Assembly: GCA_958296165.1 (NCBI GenBank)
Contig: OY282447.1
Span: 1,612,001 to 1,676,000 of the forward strand
Source of the DNA: an uncultured Pseudomonadales bacterium
Lineage (GTDB): Bacteria; Pseudomonadota; Gammaproteobacteria; Pseudomonadales; Azotimanducaceae
DNA length: 64,000 bases
Reading direction: 5' to 3'
The notes beneath the pieces were generated by a model. It made no database searches, had not been told where the DNA came from, and worked only from the letters and a program-made list of their open reading frames with translations. Below, in pieces: positions 29,600-37,556 of the stretch. A program made the position numbers and the translations under genes. Position 1 is the stretch's first letter; each line of letters starts with the position of its first letter.

Positions 29600-30724
29600 A
29601 TGTCTGCATCGGAAGGACACACGGACGCCACCACGGAAGTGCCGTGGCGCGAATATCGCGAGAACGGTCTTAAACGGGCGCAGGCATTGGGCAATCGGGG
29701 GCCGATGCGGTTCGACGACGACGGCGTTCTGGCCCGAGACATCCTAGAGGCGTATCGCCGCACAGGCTTCTACGTCTTCACCGGCGTGCTCTCAGCTGCT
29801 GAGATCGCGGAACTGACCGCCGAGTTCGATGCCGTCCTGGACAACGCCCCGGTTCAGCAAGACGGCGATGTGGACAAGCATGGCCGGCCGGTGCGATTTC
29901 CCGGCTACTACACGCTCTCGCAGCGCGATGGCACCGAGAACGGCAGCGACGAACCGGCCATCGTCGGCCTTGTCTCACACCCCTTGATGATGATGGATTC
30001 GGCGCTCAGAACGTATGGGCACCCGCAGATATTGCGTATGGTTGCGAGCGTCAACGGTGCCGACTTCGTGCCGTTTCACGAGAGCGTGTTCCACAAGGGT
30101 GCCGGCGAAGGGCCGCCCACACGCTGGCACCAGGATGGCCGCACGCACTGGACGGACGACGGCATCGCGTTGGAACAGGCGGACGGCACGGGCAAGACGC
30201 ACGGCTTCAATCTCTCCGTCTCGTGGTCGCACTGTACGCCGGAGAATTGCCTCTGGGTGGTGCCAGGCAGCCACCGGCGCTGGCGGCTGGCCAACGGCGG
30301 CGCTTTCCCGCCGATCACCGAGCGCTTGGCCGAGGCAGTGCCGATGACGTTGGAACCAGGTGAATGCGGCATGGTGAACCGCAGTTCGCTGCACGGCGCC
30401 TACCCGAATCGCTCCGCTGAGCGGCGCATCACCATGGTGATCGGCTTCCACAAGCGCACCTCGGCAATTGGCGCATCCACCACCAACGTGCATGCCTTCC
30501 CGCGCCCAGGTGCCACCAAGCACATCACCTATTCGGAGGATTACGTGCTACGCCGGGCGCGAATGATCCCGCTGGCGATTGACGCCCGCCGGCAGCACTT
30601 CCCAGAGGAAGCGCCTTACGAGTACGCCGGCAGCTACATCGGCGATGGCGCATGGAACGAAGAAGCGCGTGCGCAGATAAGCAGGGAAGGCGAAGAGTAT
30701 TGGCAGCGGGACATCACGTTGTAA
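29600..30724 (+). CDS. phytanoyl-CoA dioxygenase (PhyH) family protein
   Basis: About 374 residues from ATG 29600 (the frame is open to 29528, but the extra segment is hydrophobic and unlike the family). Classical Fe(II)/2-oxoglutarate motifs: RWHQDGRTHW (HxD) near 175, CLWVVPGSHRRWRL near 225, and the distal His with its arginine in NRSSLHGAYPNRSAERR near 265. The substrate is unknown; such enzymes in bacteria hydroxylate small metabolites or secondary-metabolite intermediates. The last 56 bp including the stop are repeated 474 bp downstream. It is only distantly like the PhyH protein at 1166. Confidence 0.88.
   Translation: MSASEGHTDATTEVPWREYRENGLKRAQALGNRGPMRFDDDGVLARDILEAYRRTGFYVFTGVLSAAEIAELTAEFDAVLDNAPVQQDGDVDKHGRPVRFPGYYTLSQRDGTENGSDEPAIVGLVSHPLMMMDSALRTYGHPQILRMVASVNGADFVPFHESVFHKGAGEGPPTRWHQDGRTHWTDDGIALEQADGTGKTHGFNLSVSWSHCTPENCLWVVPGSHRRWRLANGGAFPPITERLAEAVPMTLEPGECGMVNRSSLHGAYPNRSAERRITMVIGFHKRTSAIGASTTNVHAFPRPGATKHITYSEDYVLRRARMIPLAIDARRQHFPEEAPYEYAGSYIGDGAWNEEARAQISREGEEYWQRDITL
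30669..30724 (+). repeat. direct repeat copy 1 (PhyH 3' end)
   Basis: 56 bp that match 31143-31198 at 49 of 56 positions. This copy codes for the PhyH C-terminus and includes its TAA stop. Confidence 0.9.
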
Positions 30725-30821
30725 GGGTCGCACGGGCTGCTTGGCCATCCTCCGTTGTTGGTTACGGCGGAGTGTGGACCGGAGTAGTGTCGTACCTGCT
30801 TACGCTGAGACTCGGAGGCTG

Positions 30822-31154
30822 ATGGTGGCCGTCACGACCATGACCGGCAGGGAGTTCAACCGAGACGTCAGCAAGGCTAAGCGCCTCGCGCGAAATGGCC
30901 CGGTAGTGATAACGAGTCGTGGTCGCGCCGCGCATGTGCTGCTGACGATGGAGGAGTACGTCGCCCTTGCAAAGCAGGAAGATAGCATTGTGGAGATGCT
31001 TGCAATGCCAGAGGCCGCCGACATCGACTTCGATCCGCCTAAGGTTGGCAGCTGGGATGTGTCAACCCGCGGCAGCACGCCTGCTGCTCAACTGCTCCAA
31101 CCTGCTAGCGATCCGGCCACGCACCGTCTGCAATCAACAGTCGTGCGCAGATAA
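30822..31154 (+). CDS. Phd/YefM-family antitoxin, apparently without its toxin
   Basis: About 110 residues from ATG 30822. MTGREFNRDVSKAKRLARNG followed by PVVITSRGRAAHVLLTMEEY is the standard N-terminal DNA-binding fold of prevent-host-death antitoxins. The C-terminal toxin-neutralising part after about residue 75 is low in similarity and runs into the second copy of the PhyH repeat. No PIN, Doc or RelE toxin follows in any frame; the next 60 bp are repeat sequence. It is therefore an orphan or a remnant of a toxin-antitoxin pair. Confidence 0.75.
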   Translation: MVAVTTMTGREFNRDVSKAKRLARNGPVVITSRGRAAHVLLTMEEYVALAKQEDSIVEMLAMPEAADIDFDPPKVGSWDVSTRGSTPAAQLLQPASDPATHRLQSTVVRR

Positions 31155-31198
31155 GTAAGGAAGGCGACGAGTGCTGACAGTGGGACATCACGTTGTAA
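31143..31198 (+). repeat. direct repeat copy 2 (degenerate PhyH 3' end)
   Basis: 56 bp, 49 identical to 30669-30724, ending in the same TAA. Frame-preserving codons are lost (a TGA appears), so it is a remnant. It closes a 474-bp segment that holds the orphan antitoxin. Confidence 0.9.
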
Positions 31199-31212
31199 CA
31201 GTCGGATTCGCG

Positions 31213-31674
31213 CTAGAGCATATCTGCGATCGGGTCGCCGCATCTCACTACTTTGATCGCGTAGTCGCTGCCGCGGAAGCGCACGGGATGTTTGGCGAGG
31301 TCGTTGATTTGTCTTCTATGTGCGCCGTCGTGAGCGACGATGGGCGTAAATCGGCATCGTGCTCTAGGAACAGTGCGATCGGCCACCTTTGCTCCGGCGG
31401 CGAGCTGTTCCGACACGCTGCCGGGGCTAAAGCCTGAACTCTTAAGCTCCAACGGGGCCACATAGAGATCGCACTTCGTCCGATCGCTACTCGTGCCAAT
31501 GAACAGAAAATCGCATCGCACATTTGTGGCGGACGCCGGCGCGTGCTTGAGGTCCATCTTGATCAGCTTGAATGGGCTCGGCACATCGGCAAGATCCACC
31601 ACGCAGCTCCGTTCCTCGCACTCATCGACGAGACACGCGGGATGCACGGCGACCTGATCCAATGGCGATGTCAC
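31213..31674 (-). CDS. small PD-(D/E)XK-like nuclease, partner of AAA ATPase
   Basis: 153 residues from a GTG that overlaps the TGA of the upstream ATPase (GTGA). I do not recognise a named family. The pattern RCDFLFIG, then about 13 residues, then YVAPLELKSSG places an Asp and an ExK motif on adjacent strands, as in PD-(D/E)XK nucleases, followed by a helix with a conserved-looking Gln (SVSEQLAAGAKVAD). The rest is small alpha/beta. The coupled start means it is made with the ATPase, so I infer an ATP-controlled nuclease module, probably defensive. Confidence 0.65.
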   Translation of the reverse strand: MTSPLDQVAVHPACLVDECEERSCVVDLADVPSPFKLIKMDLKHAPASATNVRCDFLFIGTSSDRTKCDLYVAPLELKSSGFSPGSVSEQLAAGAKVADRTVPRARCRFTPIVAHDGAHRRQINDLAKHPVRFRGSDYAIKVVRCGDPIADML

Positions 31675-33185
31675 TCGCCCGGCTCCCGAACACGATTGGC
31701 GATTCCTGCCCAGTCGTTGTAGAGCTGTTCGGTGATCTCGCTGAAGCCGGCCGGAAAGGTTCCACGGCGGATGTCCAGCGGAATCTCCTTCACCACCGAT
31801 CCCCTTGGCTGCCGCTTCTGCTCGAAGAGCCAAGCACCGACTTGATCGGGCGTCAGTGCCAAGTCGTCGCCGCTGATCTCCCCGCGTTGGGACTCATCGA
31901 CTTCGGACAGTCGCACTAAGTTTGCCAGCGCCTCCAACACCCACTCGCTGTGCGTGGTCAAGACGACTCGAACTCCTGAACGCACAACGGCGGCCAACAG
32001 TCGCGTGAACTCCACTTGCATCGCCGGATGCAGATGCGACTCCGGCTCTTCAATGATGAGCACGTCGCCGGGCTGCACGATGTGGCGCAGGTACAGCACC
32101 ACCGGGGCGAGCTCGGAGACCATTGAGGACGTGTTCATGAGTGGCAGATCGTGCTTCCACTCGGCCGGACGGTAGTGGAACGACGGATAACCGACGGCAG
32201 ACCGGTGGGTCCCGATAGCACCTCCCAATATATTGGTTTCGAGGCGTTCTGCAAATCGTCGGCCGGTAGCTTGTTTGTGGGCGATCGCGTCGTACTTTGC
32301 GTCGCCCAAGTCGATGAGCCGCTCGAGGAAGTCGGCGAGAACTCCGGATAGTGTGGGTAGCGGTGACTCAGCACCGAACCCCGCGCGCGACGCACGGCCG
32401 ATCAGCGAACTCACGACCACCCGGTGAGCGTGCATCACGCCTGCCCGATCTGCTGGCAGGTAGTGGATGGGTCGAGCCACCGCGCCGACGGCATACGGGA
32501 CAATTAGGTCCGCGAGCGCTCCTAGACTATGTCTGTTGTTGTCATCTGCTGACGCTGACGCTAACCGCATTAGCGCGAACATGGTGGTCACCACCGGAAC
32601 CGTGCCTTGAAATCGCAGCGGCATGTCAGGAGGGATGAATGCCGTGAGCTGTGGTCGGGACTCGGTGATGGTGAAGTGGTAACTGATTTCGGGCCCGTCG
32701 ACCGAGACCTTGCTGCGCTCACAGCGCAGCGCAATCCGAGCAGATTTGCCCCCGGACTGCCGGATCAGAGACTGAGTTTTGGCTCCAAAGCACCGCGCGA
32801 CCTCGTCATCGAGCGCCGGTGCCGCGTCGTCGACAGCTTCCATGATGGGGCGAACTAGGGCTGCGACGTGTTCTGGCAGATCAACATCCATGCTACGTTT
32901 GCTGCCTCTCGCTGCCAGCATCTGTCTTAGCAATGTCCTAACGGCCTTCTCTGACTCTTCAGTCAATGCGGCAGCGTCGGCGCTCGGTGCGTGCCAGCCA
33001 GTGGTCGGTGCCCGCGCCCCGAAGAATCCGTGCAGCGCGTAGAGCAGGATCGCCAAATACGACTTACCGGTGTTGCTGGCCCCAACGAATACCGTAAAGG
33101 GCCGTAGCTCCACGGTGGCTTCGGCGATGGGGCCGAAGTCTTCCACCGCAAGTGTGATTCGTTCGGAGTCTTTTCGTTTGGCCAC
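31671..33185 (-). CDS. AAA family (OLD/ABC-like) ATPase
   Basis: 504 residues. The N-terminus is typical of AAA_15/AAA_21 ATPases: VEDFGPIAEATVELRPFTVF, then Walker A VGASNTGKSYLAILL. A long helical middle (about 60-330) follows. The C-terminal half has Walker B DVLIIEEPESHLHPAMQVEF and the switch block VVLTTHSEWVLEALANLV. There is no Toprim domain, unlike true OLD nucleases, so the nuclease would have to be the partner encoded directly downstream. ATPases of this type are the sensor half of many two-gene anti-phage systems. It sits in the accessory zone between a toxin-antitoxin remnant and fbiC. Confidence 0.85.
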   Translation of the reverse strand: MAKRKDSERITLAVEDFGPIAEATVELRPFTVFVGASNTGKSYLAILLYALHGFFGARAPTTGWHAPSADAAALTEESEKAVRTLLRQMLAARGSKRSMDVDLPEHVAALVRPIMEAVDDAAPALDDEVARCFGAKTQSLIRQSGGKSARIALRCERSKVSVDGPEISYHFTITESRPQLTAFIPPDMPLRFQGTVPVVTTMFALMRLASASADDNNRHSLGALADLIVPYAVGAVARPIHYLPADRAGVMHAHRVVVSSLIGRASRAGFGAESPLPTLSGVLADFLERLIDLGDAKYDAIAHKQATGRRFAERLETNILGGAIGTHRSAVGYPSFHYRPAEWKHDLPLMNTSSMVSELAPVVLYLRHIVQPGDVLIIEEPESHLHPAMQVEFTRLLAAVVRSGVRVVLTTHSEWVLEALANLVRLSEVDESQRGEISGDDLALTPDQVGAWLFEQKRQPRGSVVKEIPLDIRRGTFPAGFSEITEQLYNDWAGIANRVREPGE

Positions 33186-33236
33186 CGACGCGCGTCCCTT
33201 TAGTAGGCCGAAGCAGCTAGCCGCTAACGACGTTCG

Positions 33237-35711
33237 CTAAGAAGCAACATCCACGAGCGGAATCGCGTTCTTCACCAGATCGTGCCTGCGCTTGCGCTCG
33301 TATTTGCGCGCCGGCGTGTTGACGATCTCGGTCAACTCGACCGCAGTACGGCCGCGTTCAACGATCTCCCGCGTTACATCTCCGTAGGTCGTCGTACGCT
33401 GGCGCGGCTTTCGCCCTGCGGCTTCGATCATGGCGATCATGCGTTGCGGGGAGGTCTCCTGGCCGTGCGCGGCGCCGGCGGCGCGGGTGATGCTTTCGTT
33501 CATCAAGGTGCCGCCCAAGTCGTTGCAGCCGGCGTTTAGCGCCGCGATCACTCCCTCGTGGCCGAGCTTCACCCAGCTCGCTTGGATGTTGGCGATGTGG
33601 GGGTGCAGGGCCAAGCGGGCCACGGCGTGAACCAGGATGGCTTCGCGGAAAGTCGGGCCGCGGCGGGCGCGACCTTTGAGGTAGAGGGGCGCTTCCATGT
33701 GAACGAAGGGCAAGGGCACGAACTCGGTGAAGCCACCGGTGCGCTTCTGCAGGTCGCGCACGCGAATCAAGTGGCGGGCCCAGTGCTGGGGTTGGTCGAC
33801 GTGGCCGTACATGATGGTGGCGGTGGTGCGAAAGCCGACGTTGTGCGCGGCTTCCATCACGGCGAGCCATTGCTCGGTGTTGATCTTGTCTGGGCAGATC
33901 ACGGCGCGCACTTCGTCGTCGAGGATCTCGGCGGCGGTGCCTGGCAGAGTGCCTAGGCCGGAGTCTTTGAGCGTGGCGAGATAGTCTTCGAGTGCTAGAT
34001 TCGAGGTGGCAGCGCCCTGCCACACCTCCAACGGCGAGAAGGCGTGAATGTGCATGTCGGGCACTGCTTCCTTCACGGCCTTGAGAATCTCGATGTAGGT
34101 GGCGCCGGTGTATTCTGGGTGGATGCCGCCTTGCATGCACACTTCCGTGCCGCCGCGCTGCCATGCCTCCATAGTGCGGCGCTGTATTTCATCTAGGCTC
34201 AAGTCGTAGGGGCGGCCGCGCAGGTTCTCGGCCAGCTTGCCCTTCGAGAAGGCGCAGAACTGGCACTTGAAGTAGCAAATGTTGGTGTAGTTGATGTTGC
34301 GGTTCACCACGTAGGAGACGGTGTCGCCGTTCACCTCCTGGCGCAGCCCGTCGGCGGCCTGCACAACGGCGTTGAAGTCGTCGCCACGAGCACGAATCAG
34401 GCGCACGATCTCCGCTTCGGAGAGATCACGCCCGGCTTGGACGTCGTGAAGAATGGCAGCAACATCAGTTGCAACGCGGCCCGGTGGCGCGTTGATGCGT
34501 GATAGCACCTCGGTCGGCGGTGTGGCGTCGTCGCCGGGGCACCAGCCGTCGGTGCGCGGCAGGCCCTCGCCGTCGATCTTGTCGAGCAGGGCGGATCTCA
34601 ACGCGCTATCCATCCAGGTCTCCGCCTGCCGGGCGAAGCGCGGGTAGACGGTGAGGCGTTCGTGCAGCTCCTTGCCGGCTGCGGCGGTCTCCCGCGCCAG
34701 TTCGTCCAGATGTGGCCAGGGCGCCTCCGGGTTCACGAAATCCGGCGTCAAGGGGGATACGCCGCCCCAATCGTCGATGCCGGCCGCGACGATCTGCGGC
34801 AGTACGCCCGGGCTCAAGTTCGGCGGCGCTTGAATGCTCATGGTTGGGCCGAACAGGATGCGGGCCACGGCGATGGTCCACAGCAGTTCGTCGAGATCGG
34901 GTTCCGGCGCTTGGCGCATCTTGGTGCCAGGCTTGGCGCGGAAGTTCTGAACGATGATTTCCTGGATGTGGCCATGCTCGGCGTGGATGCGGCGGATGGC
35001 GAGCAGCGATTCGATGCGCTCTAGGCGGGTTTCGCCGATGCCGATGAGGATGCCGGTGGTAAAGGGCACTTTCGCAGCGCCGGCGTCGGCCAAAGTTTGC
35101 AGCCGCACGGCTGGCTCTTTGTCCGGCGAGCCGTAATGCGGCATGCCCTTCTCGGTGAGGCGTTCGGAAGCGGATTCCAGCATGATGCCCATGGAGGGCG
35201 AAACAGGCCGCAGCGTGGCCACTTCCTCCGGCGTCATGTTGCCGGGGTTGAGATGAGGCAGCAGGCCGGTGTCGTCGAATACGGCCTTGGCGGCGGCGCG
35301 CAGGTAGTCCAGAGTGGTGGCGTAGCCGTGTTCGGCGAGCCACTGCCGGGCTGCCCGATAGCGTAGCTCGGGCTTCTCGCCGAGCGTGAAGAGCGCTTCC
35401 TTGCAGCCCATCTCGGCGCCGTGGCGAGCAACGTCCAGCACGGCTTCGACGCTCATATAAGGCGCTTCGAGCTTGGAAGGAGTTTGCGCGAACGTGCAGT
35501 AGTGGCAGACGTCGCGGCACAGGTGCGTAAGCGGAATGAAGACTTTCTTGGAGTAGGTGATGACGTTCAGGAAGCCGTCGTCGCGTAGCGAGGCGGCCAC
35601 TTCGGCGAGCGCGCGAGTGTCCTCGAAGTGCGCCAGCGACAGTGCTTCGCTGGCGCTTGGCAAGAGGCCGGAACGGGCTTTAGAAAGAAAGTGAGCGCTC
35701 ACATCTATCAC
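33237..35711 (-). CDS. fbiC: F0 synthase, fused CofG/CofH (FbiC)
   Basis: Makes 7,8-didemethyl-8-hydroxy-5-deazariboflavin (F0), the chromophore of coenzyme F420, from tyrosine and a flavin precursor. 824 residues from a GTG that overlaps the antiporter stop in GTGA. It holds two radical-SAM halves in the order CofG then CofH: HLCRDVCHYCTFAQTP near 65-80 (CX3CX2C) and NINYTNICYFKCQFCAFSKG near 480-500 (CX3CX2C). The linker near 430-470 joins them as in actinobacterial FbiC. Many archaea and cyanobacteria have them separate, so the fusion points to the actinobacterial/proteobacterial type. The rest of the pathway is at 45777-48779. Confidence 0.95.
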   Translation of the reverse strand: MIDVSAHFLSKARSGLLPSASEALSLAHFEDTRALAEVAASLRDDGFLNVITYSKKVFIPLTHLCRDVCHYCTFAQTPSKLEAPYMSVEAVLDVARHGAEMGCKEALFTLGEKPELRYRAARQWLAEHGYATTLDYLRAAAKAVFDDTGLLPHLNPGNMTPEEVATLRPVSPSMGIMLESASERLTEKGMPHYGSPDKEPAVRLQTLADAGAAKVPFTTGILIGIGETRLERIESLLAIRRIHAEHGHIQEIIVQNFRAKPGTKMRQAPEPDLDELLWTIAVARILFGPTMSIQAPPNLSPGVLPQIVAAGIDDWGGVSPLTPDFVNPEAPWPHLDELARETAAAGKELHERLTVYPRFARQAETWMDSALRSALLDKIDGEGLPRTDGWCPGDDATPPTEVLSRINAPPGRVATDVAAILHDVQAGRDLSEAEIVRLIRARGDDFNAVVQAADGLRQEVNGDTVSYVVNRNINYTNICYFKCQFCAFSKGKLAENLRGRPYDLSLDEIQRRTMEAWQRGGTEVCMQGGIHPEYTGATYIEILKAVKEAVPDMHIHAFSPLEVWQGAATSNLALEDYLATLKDSGLGTLPGTAAEILDDEVRAVICPDKINTEQWLAVMEAAHNVGFRTTATIMYGHVDQPQHWARHLIRVRDLQKRTGGFTEFVPLPFVHMEAPLYLKGRARRGPTFREAILVHAVARLALHPHIANIQASWVKLGHEGVIAALNAGCNDLGGTLMNESITRAAGAAHGQETSPQRMIAMIEAAGRKPRQRTTTYGDVTREIVERGRTAVELTEIVNTPARKYERKRRHDLVKNAIPLVDVAS

Positions 35712-37408
35712 GCAGTGAAGAATGCTATGACGGTCCACAACAGCGCCGCCAGCACTGCCGCCACGGACGCCTGCGGAATCTGCGTTTTCACATGATCCAT
35801 CAAGTCGCAGCCAGTACAAACCGAGCTCAGCACGGTGGTGTCGGAGATCGGCGAGCATTGGTCGCCGTACACGCTGCCATCCATCACCGCGGCGAAGCAT
35901 AGCGTCATATAGAGCTCGGGATGGGAAAGACCGTGCGCTTGCGCTACTGCCCAGGCCAGTGGCATCGCCAGCGGAAACGCCACGGCGTAAGTGCCCCAGC
36001 TAGTGCCTGTGGAGAACGCGATCACCATGGTCATCACCTGCAAGATCACAGGCAGCAGGAAGTACGGAATGGCCGCGCCTACTTGCTCCACCAGAAAGAT
36101 GCCGCCGCCGGTGTCTTTGTTCACGCCGCCTATCGTGATGGCCAACAGCAGGATCACGGAACCAAGCACAACGCCCTTGATGCCGTCGTGGAAGCCGGCT
36201 AGAAGATCCTTCAAAGACATGCCCTTGGCCAGCGCCATGCCGCCGGCCAACAGCAGCGCCGCGCCGAATGCCCAATGCACGTTGGGCGATCCCAAGGCGA
36301 TGAAACTGCCCACCGCGGTGGCGATCAACACGCCGAGCGGCAGAAAGAACTCGATCACGTTGGGTTTGTAGCCAGCGGGCACGTTGCTCGCCTGCAGTTC
36401 TTCGGGGCTCAGCGGGTCGGCGTCGGGCGCATCGAGCTCGCCGGTATTGCGCGAGCGTTCGATGGCGGCTGCCATCTGTTTGCCCAGGAAAATCGGCTTC
36501 TCGATCGAGAGCAGGAACGTGCCCAGCACCGCGAAGATGGCGTAGAAACAGAACGGCACGCTGGAGAAGAAGAAGCTGATGCGGTCGGCTTCCGTGGCCA
36601 GGAAGCCGACGCCGGCGACGACTATGAACGCCTGCACATAGCCTGGCCAAGCGTTGAACGCGATCTGCGACGCGATGGGCGAGGCTGTGGAATCCACCAC
36701 GTAGGCCAGTTCCTCGTGGCTCACTCGTTCTTTGTCCGCAATCGGCTTCACGGTCGTGCCCACCAATACGGTGCTGACCGTGCCGCCTTGGAAGAAGATC
36801 ACGCCGAGCGCCCAGGCAACCAGCTTCGCCGTGCGCGGGCCGCGCACGAAGTGCACCGTCATGAACTCGGCGAAGGCCTGCGCCGCGCCGGTGCGCGACC
36901 AAATGCCCATCAGACCGCCGAGCAGCCATAGATAGAGCACCACGATGCCAGCGGACTTGGTGGTGGCTATGGAAGGTATCAGCACATCGCCGGTGATGTC
37001 GTAGCCGCCGAGGATCAGCGCTCCGGAGACGATGCCGCCGAACAGGGCGGTTACAGGTTCCTTGGTGAGCCAACACAGCAGCACCGCCACCAGCGCTGGC
37101 AGCAGCGAGAACCAGCCCCAGTGCCGCTTGGCCTCCAGCTTGTGATAGACCGTGCGAGCCTCGCCGGCGACCGTCTCGGTGGTGGCGACGAACTCTTGCA
37201 GCTGCGCCGGTTCGGCACCGCGTGGCGGCGGCTGCGCGGGGTCCAACACCGCCTCGGCCTCCGCCACCGCACGGAAATACACGGGCTCGTCTTCGAGCAC
37301 GTAGTAGGTGTCGCCCTTGGCGTCGGTCTGGACGTCCAGCCGCAGTTCTTCGACGGTCCAACTCGGCGGCACCATCACGCCAACGAGCGCGGAGGCGATC
37401 AGCGCCAA
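35708..37408 (-). CDS. Na+/H+ antiporter NhaC family protein
   Basis: Inner-membrane transporter, at least 566 residues. About 12 hydrophobic segments from residue 100 on, with LVGTTVKPIADKERVSHEEL, YVVDSTASPIASQIAFNAWP, STGTSWGTYAVAFPLAMPLA and MDGSVYGDQCSPISDTTVLS; these blocks are hallmarks of the NhaC superfamily. Between the first helix and the core lies an unusual soluble segment of about 80 residues, rich in Glu and Pro. The listed start is TTG; the frame is open further upstream with no better ATG, so the N-terminus is uncertain. It overlaps fbiC by 4 bp. Confidence 0.88.
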   Translation of the reverse strand: MALIASALVGVMVPPSWTVEELRLDVQTDAKGDTYYVLEDEPVYFRAVAEAEAVLDPAQPPPRGAEPAQLQEFVATTETVAGEARTVYHKLEAKRHWGWFSLLPALVAVLLCWLTKEPVTALFGGIVSGALILGGYDITGDVLIPSIATTKSAGIVVLYLWLLGGLMGIWSRTGAAQAFAEFMTVHFVRGPRTAKLVAWALGVIFFQGGTVSTVLVGTTVKPIADKERVSHEELAYVVDSTASPIASQIAFNAWPGYVQAFIVVAGVGFLATEADRISFFFSSVPFCFYAIFAVLGTFLLSIEKPIFLGKQMAAAIERSRNTGELDAPDADPLSPEELQASNVPAGYKPNVIEFFLPLGVLIATAVGSFIALGSPNVHWAFGAALLLAGGMALAKGMSLKDLLAGFHDGIKGVVLGSVILLLAITIGGVNKDTGGGIFLVEQVGAAIPYFLLPVILQVMTMVIAFSTGTSWGTYAVAFPLAMPLAWAVAQAHGLSHPELYMTLCFAAVMDGSVYGDQCSPISDTTVLSSVCTGCDLMDHVKTQIPQASVAAVLAALLWTVIAFFTA

Positions 37409-37524
37409 GGCAAACAGGGCGAAAGTGCGGTAACGGGCTGAGATGGCGGCTCCCGCGAGCGGCTCGGCAGACCGTATGCTAGCCCATCTGAAGCGGCGTT
37501 TTCTTGCTGTTACGCACTTACGCG

Positions 37525-37556
37525 CTTACGGCACCGCGCCCTTACGGCACCGCGCC
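37525..37556. repeat. perfect 16-bp tandem repeat over a stop codon
   Basis: CTTACGGCACCGCGCC occurs twice in direct tandem. Read on the minus strand each copy encodes GAVP plus a TAA stop, so the CRTAC1 gene stop has been duplicated. Confidence 0.9.

Noticed and set aside
31171-31437. 88-residue plus-strand frame as the missing toxin of the Phd antitoxin
   Set aside because: It is antisense to the PD-(D/E)XK-like gene and shows no PIN, Doc or RelE motif.
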